Of a stretch of 62,000 bases of DNA, positions 58,217-62,000 are shown one piece after another. A model generated the notes under the pieces. The model was not told where the DNA came from and ran no database searches. It saw only the letters and a list, made by a program, of their open reading frames with translations. Source of the stretch: Diphasiastrum complanatum (lineage: Eukaryota > Streptophyta > Lycopodiopsida > Lycopodiales > Lycopodiaceae). Numbering within the stretch: the first letter of the stretch is position 1; the number at the start of each line of letters is the position of its first letter. Made by a program: the position numbers and the translations under genes. The stretch spans positions 42,046,904 through 42,108,903 of the forward strand of contig CM055092.1 in NCBI GenBank assembly GCA_029204225.1. Direction: 5' to 3'.

Positions 58217-58687
58217 CTAAGAGGCACTGTCTTCATCAAGGTCGTCAGTATAAACAAGTAGGTGAGGAGAGAAAGGAGCATCAGAAGCAATAGGTGTAGT
58301 GACGGTAGGGAAAATCCCATTTTCATTTTCTAGGCACAAAAACACTTTTTTGATATGTAAATTGCAAGACTTTTCTTCCTCTTCAAACTTTTTAGCAAAA
58401 TCATTAAGACGACTATAAAGATTTTCCACAAAGTTCAACGGTTGTTTTTTTTCAACAAACTCCAGATAAATCTTTACCCAGTCGATGGTCTCTAATAAAT
58501 CAATCAGACAAAGAATCTTATCCTCAGGTCCAATAGAACCACAAGTAGCCCTATCAGTAATAATAATAAAATTATGTAACTCAACGGCCTTCTTCATACA
58601 ACAAATAATAGTCTGAACAAAAAGGTTAGGAGGAGGTAAGGGTTCCCCATAACCCAAAGCTGCAGCTTCTTGAAACCACCCTGTGGA
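58217..58687 (-). CDS. Unknown ORF or exon between the direct repeats
   Basis: An open minus-strand frame of about 156 codons. It runs from just after a TTTTAG at 58,688-58,693 (a possible splice acceptor), STGWFQEAAALGYGEPLPPP, through CCMKKAVELHNFIIITDRAT, IGPEDKILCLIDLLETIDWV, KIYLEFVEKKQPLNFVENLY and a Lys/Glu-rich helix (LNDFAKKFEEEEKSC) to LLVYTDDLDEDSAS. The first ATG is at 58,657. The composition is that of a helical, soluble cytoplasmic protein, with balanced hydrophobics and no low complexity, so it is likely real coding DNA or a recent fossil. I do not recognise the family. It lies within the hairpin-rich tail of element B, in the same direction as its RT. Confidence 0.5.
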   Translation of the reverse strand, partial: STGWFQEAAALGYGEPLPPPNLFVQTIICCMKKAVELHNFIIITDRATCGSIGPEDKILCLIDLLETIDWVKIYLEFVEKKQPLNFVENLYSRLNDFAKKFEEEEKSCNLHIKKVFLCLENENGIFPTVTTPIASDAPFSPHLLVYTDDLDEDSAS

Positions 58688-58838
58688 CTAAAACATACAA
58701 AAAGGACCATTGTTAGCTTATGAATCGGATAAAAGATAAGAGCTTCAGTACTATTCCAACCAAGGAATAGTTGGATTTACACCACCACAATGCAAGAGAG
58801 AGAGTTACAAGACACCACTTAGTTCCTCTTGACAAAGC

Positions 58839-59205
58839 ATATAGTACAAGTTCATTGTCCATCGCTAGACAGTTAGCCATGCATGAATAAGTAGTATTAT
58901 CAACTGAAGAGGAGACCCTCCTCCTGTCCATCGCTGGAACAGCAGGTCTATAAGTGTAGATTTGGTAAAAGTGAGTTTACCAAGCATTTGCGATCCATTG
59001 CTGGAAGGCACAAAGCAATATTGATATATCGTCTTCATATGAGAAATTATCAACGAACTGTTCATCACTGGACAACAATCTGTCCATCCTTGGACACGCT
59101 CATTCCTACTCACAGAAGAGTGTGAAATATGCGTAGGAGTGAGGCAGCCCTCCATCGCTGCTCACTGAGTCATAAGGAGTAAGTAAAAAGTATGAAAAAG
59201 TTGTG
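58839..59205. repeat. Direct repeat, right copy (about 365 bp)
   Basis: Second copy of 57,684-58,050. It is preceded by GAGAGAGAGTTACAAGACACC, the same word that follows the GA tract at 56,160, so a larger unit was duplicated and then lost its middle part. Confidence 0.9.
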
Positions 59206-59840
59206 GTTACATCATTGCTATCACCTGCGATTTCAGAGAGTTATCACATACCTTGAAACTGTCCATCGCTGCCCTTTGAGGCAGGGTGGACGGTTTCAAG
59301 CAACCAAACATGTCATTGTTGTCCATCGCTGGACCTCAATGTGTTTTTGCCTTATCATATCCTTAACAAGGTCTAGAAAGATGAATGGCATATCAAATCC
59401 GATCATTATTACAGCAACCTTCTCCGGAGAGTAGAGTAAATGTAAACATAATGTAAGAAAGAAGCAAATACATACCGTAAGCTGTCAGATCACTGATCCG
59501 CATGTAGGTAGGGCGCACTTTCAGCGAGTATCAGAGGAGCAAAGTTCTTCACCGGTGTTGTAAAGCAAGAATGGTTGAGAGGAGCATGTACTTATAGTGC
59601 CCAAAAGGGTAGTAACCTGGAAGGAGAGAGTGGGAGTGGGAAACTCTATTTCCCTCCAAATTTTTAAACAGATCAAACCAATTTAAATATTTGTGGGAAA
59701 ACTTTCTAAGTAGAAAAAGTTCCATCATGTGCAAGGGTATAGTAAAAAAAAATCCTGTAAATATGAGGTAGCGGTACATCAGTGTCTATCCGCGTTTTTT
59801 GTTTTAATATAGTAGGGTAAGACTGAACAAAGGAGCATCC
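59206..59840. other. Non-coding stretch before GA tract B
   Basis: No gene. It ends GGAGCATCCATGAGAGAG, the same junction as at 42,095. Confidence 0.45.

Positions 59841-59932
<92 letters not shown>
59841..59932. repeat. (GA)n microsatellite at the 3' side of PLE B
   Basis: About 46 GA units between CATCCAT and ACCCACCAA, as in element A. Confidence 0.98.
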
Positions 59933-59933
<1 letters not shown>

Positions 59934-59934
<1 letters not shown>

Positions 59935-60010
59935 CCACCAACCGACCAGCAGTTAGTGATCCCTTCGGGGACAGTTAGCTCCCCGAAAGGGATAGCTAAC
60001 TGCCCACCAA
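59934..60010 (-). other. Terminal hairpin of PLE-like element B
   Basis: Direct repeats CCCACCAA (59,934 and 60,003) enclose an outer stem GCAGTTAG/CTAACTGC (59,949-59,956 / 59,996-60,003) and an inner stem ATCCCTTCGGGGA / TCCCCGAAAGGGAT (59,959-59,971 / 59,980-59,993). The RT stop codon at 59,996-59,998 lies in the stem, exactly as in element A. Confidence 0.88.
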
Positions 60011-60410
60011 AAGAATATCAATATCATGAGGTAAACTGTATGACAAACCGGGAAATGTTTCCGAAGAAAGTATCTTATTGATGATCTGACAGAACTTATC
60101 TCTCATAAATCCATTTTTTTGAAAAGCATCGACAAGTATTCCAACCTCGTTAAGAAAAGTTTCTGGCAAGTTACAGCAGTACATTGCGGCAATAACTTGT
60201 GAAATAATAACTTTATAAGAATAATAGATCGGTTTGTTTGAAGCCAGATGTATATATTGTAAGTAAGGAAATGGTAATTCTCTTCTTTTGTCATGTTTAT
60301 AAAGACAAGTCAAGCCGGATAAATTATCGAAGGTAATAGAAATATTTTGCAAGTCTGTCGAACTATTTTTTAAAACATAGATGTGGTAGTTTCTAACTTT
60401 CTAGAAGAAT
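59996..60410 (-). pseudogene. Penelope-like RT C-terminus, copy B (5'-truncated)
   Basis: Minus-strand frame from the ATG at 60,352: LYKHDKRRELPFPYLQYIHL, ASNKPIYYSYKVIISQVIAA, MYCCNLPETFLNEVGILVDA, FQKNGFMRDKFCQIINKILS and HDIDILLVGS. It aligns along its whole length with the last about 115 residues of copy A (YDKKRNLPL, SYKVIVSKVVAGMYCC, DVDFLLVGS). Similarity continues a few codons upstream in another frame (IYVLKNSSTDLQ against LTIKNSSIEGRA) and stops near 60.41 kb. The RT palm is absent, so this is a 5'-truncated copy, the usual product of target-primed reverse transcription. Confidence 0.75.
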
Positions 60411-61436
<1,026 letters not shown>

Positions 61437-61542
61437 TTGAAATTTTACTTTCCTTAAGCTCTCTCTTTTTCTCAAGCTCTTTTTTTTTTCTTTACATTTG
61501 TTAAGCTTTTATCTTTCTCTTTTCTCCCTCTTTACACACACA

Positions 61543-62000
61543 ATGCCTTCTAGTGGTAGTGGTTCTAGGAGAAGACCAAGATCTTCTTCTAGTGCAAGAG
61601 GAGGATCCGGTTCCGATCGGATTGCGTACTTTTATGGTTCGCTATCTCTCGATGAAAGACAAAGATTGAAAGTTTGTCTTTCCTAAGAGGAGCCCGATTC
61701 CAATAGAGGTAATCCTTCGATGGATGTCCCATTGGAGAAATCATCCAATTTGTTTTATAATTTAGAAGATGATGGCTCCATCATCGAGGATACCAAAAGC
61801 AACATCGTCATCAATAGGATGCACGACCTTGCTCTCAAATATTTTGGCCATAATTTATTGACTCCTTGGAAGCAACAAAACCAAGATGACAAGAATAAGC
61901 TACTTGCACTTTTGAATAGTGAGTTTCCTCAACCAAATAGATTTGGGGAGGTGTGGGCATTGACGAATATGTGTACGTATATTCGTCATAAGTGTCAATT
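61543..62000 (+). pseudogene. Unknown ORF, partial at window end, one in-frame stop
   Basis: ATG at 61,543 opens MPSSGSGSRRRPRSSSSARG and continues DRIAYFYGSLSLDERQRLKV to a TAA at 61,684. The same frame then stays open to the window edge: EEPDSNRGNPSMDVPLEKSS, NLFYNLEDDGSIIEDTKSN, LALKYFGHNLLTPWKQQNQD, LLALLNSEFPQPNRFGEV. The last part has the feel of the helical N-terminal domain of some plant transposon proteins, but I cannot name it. An alternative start lies after the stop at about 61,719. Either the TAA is a real mutation or it sits in a short intron. The downstream sequence would decide. Confidence 0.4.

Larger units (their letters stand above)
57699..59334. repeat. Dispersed palindrome set TGTCCATCGCTGGACA in element B
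   Basis: About 12 copies at 57699, 57769, 57842, 57907, 57929, 58858, 58925, 58994, 59059, 59081, 59261 and 59321. Stems of 4-6 bp (TGTCC/GGACA) enclose ATCGCT-like loops. Several are nested in larger stems, the clearest being CTTGAAAC (59,252-59,259) / GTTTCAAG (59,293-59,300) with GTCC/GGAC inside. Confidence 0.8.

Overview
This window looks like nuclear DNA of a land plant with a large, repeat-rich genome. Two genes are split by spliceosomal introns. Ty1/copia and Ty3/gypsy remnants of plant type occupy much of the rest, and perfect (GA)n/(CT)n tracts up to about 150 bp recur throughout. No rRNA, tRNA gene, CRISPR array or bacterial-style operon is visible. The frequent GA tracts and a Penelope-like reverse transcriptase suggest a fern or another early-diverging lineage, but that is an inference and no species marker was seen.

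Layout. 0-1.3 kb: broken retrotransposon gag on the + strand. 2.5-18.2 kb: two minus-strand gypsy pol remnants (8.0-10.4 and 15.2-18.1 kb), each followed downstream on the same strand by a degenerate copy of one unrecognised protein family (6.0-2.5 and 14.5-12.0 kb). Minisatellites, a copia LTR with its primer binding site and a 135-bp GA tract lie between them. 18.3-22.9 kb: copia gag and integrase in scrambled order, LTR-like blocks, a copia RNase H end and a poly-G/LTR junction.

25.1-36.7 kb: a ten-exon gene for a protein with two BRCT domains, about 563 aa as modelled. Its 6-kb first intron holds copia and gypsy remnants, its second intron is of the U12 AT-AC class, and its last intron starts with GC. 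36.7-40.1 kb: intergenic, with two opposed copia primer-binding sites.

40.1-44.2 and 56.0-60.4 kb: two copies of one unusual element. Read on the minus strand, each has a Penelope-like reverse transcriptase (A nearly whole but mutated, B only the C-terminus), then a terminal hairpin that contains the stop codon, then a (TC)n tract, then a long noncoding tail of nested hairpins. The apical loops are conserved (ATCC type) while the stems covary. This is the best candidate for an undescribed system here.

47.0-51.9 kb: a complete cyclophilin gene of the PPIL3/CYP18-1 type, 160 aa. About 1.27 kb of sequence starting at its last few codons and running into its 3' flank is also present, inverted, in its first intron. 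54-56 kb: copia RT fragment, an unknown basic ORF, two long GA tracts around a G-rich minisatellite. 61.5 kb to the end: start of an unknown ORF, possibly a transposon protein, behind duplicated (CT)n(CA)n tracts.

Only the BRCT gene (DNA-damage or chromatin type domain) and the cyclophilin (protein folding, spliceosome-associated in the family) look like functioning host genes. They share no obvious pathway.
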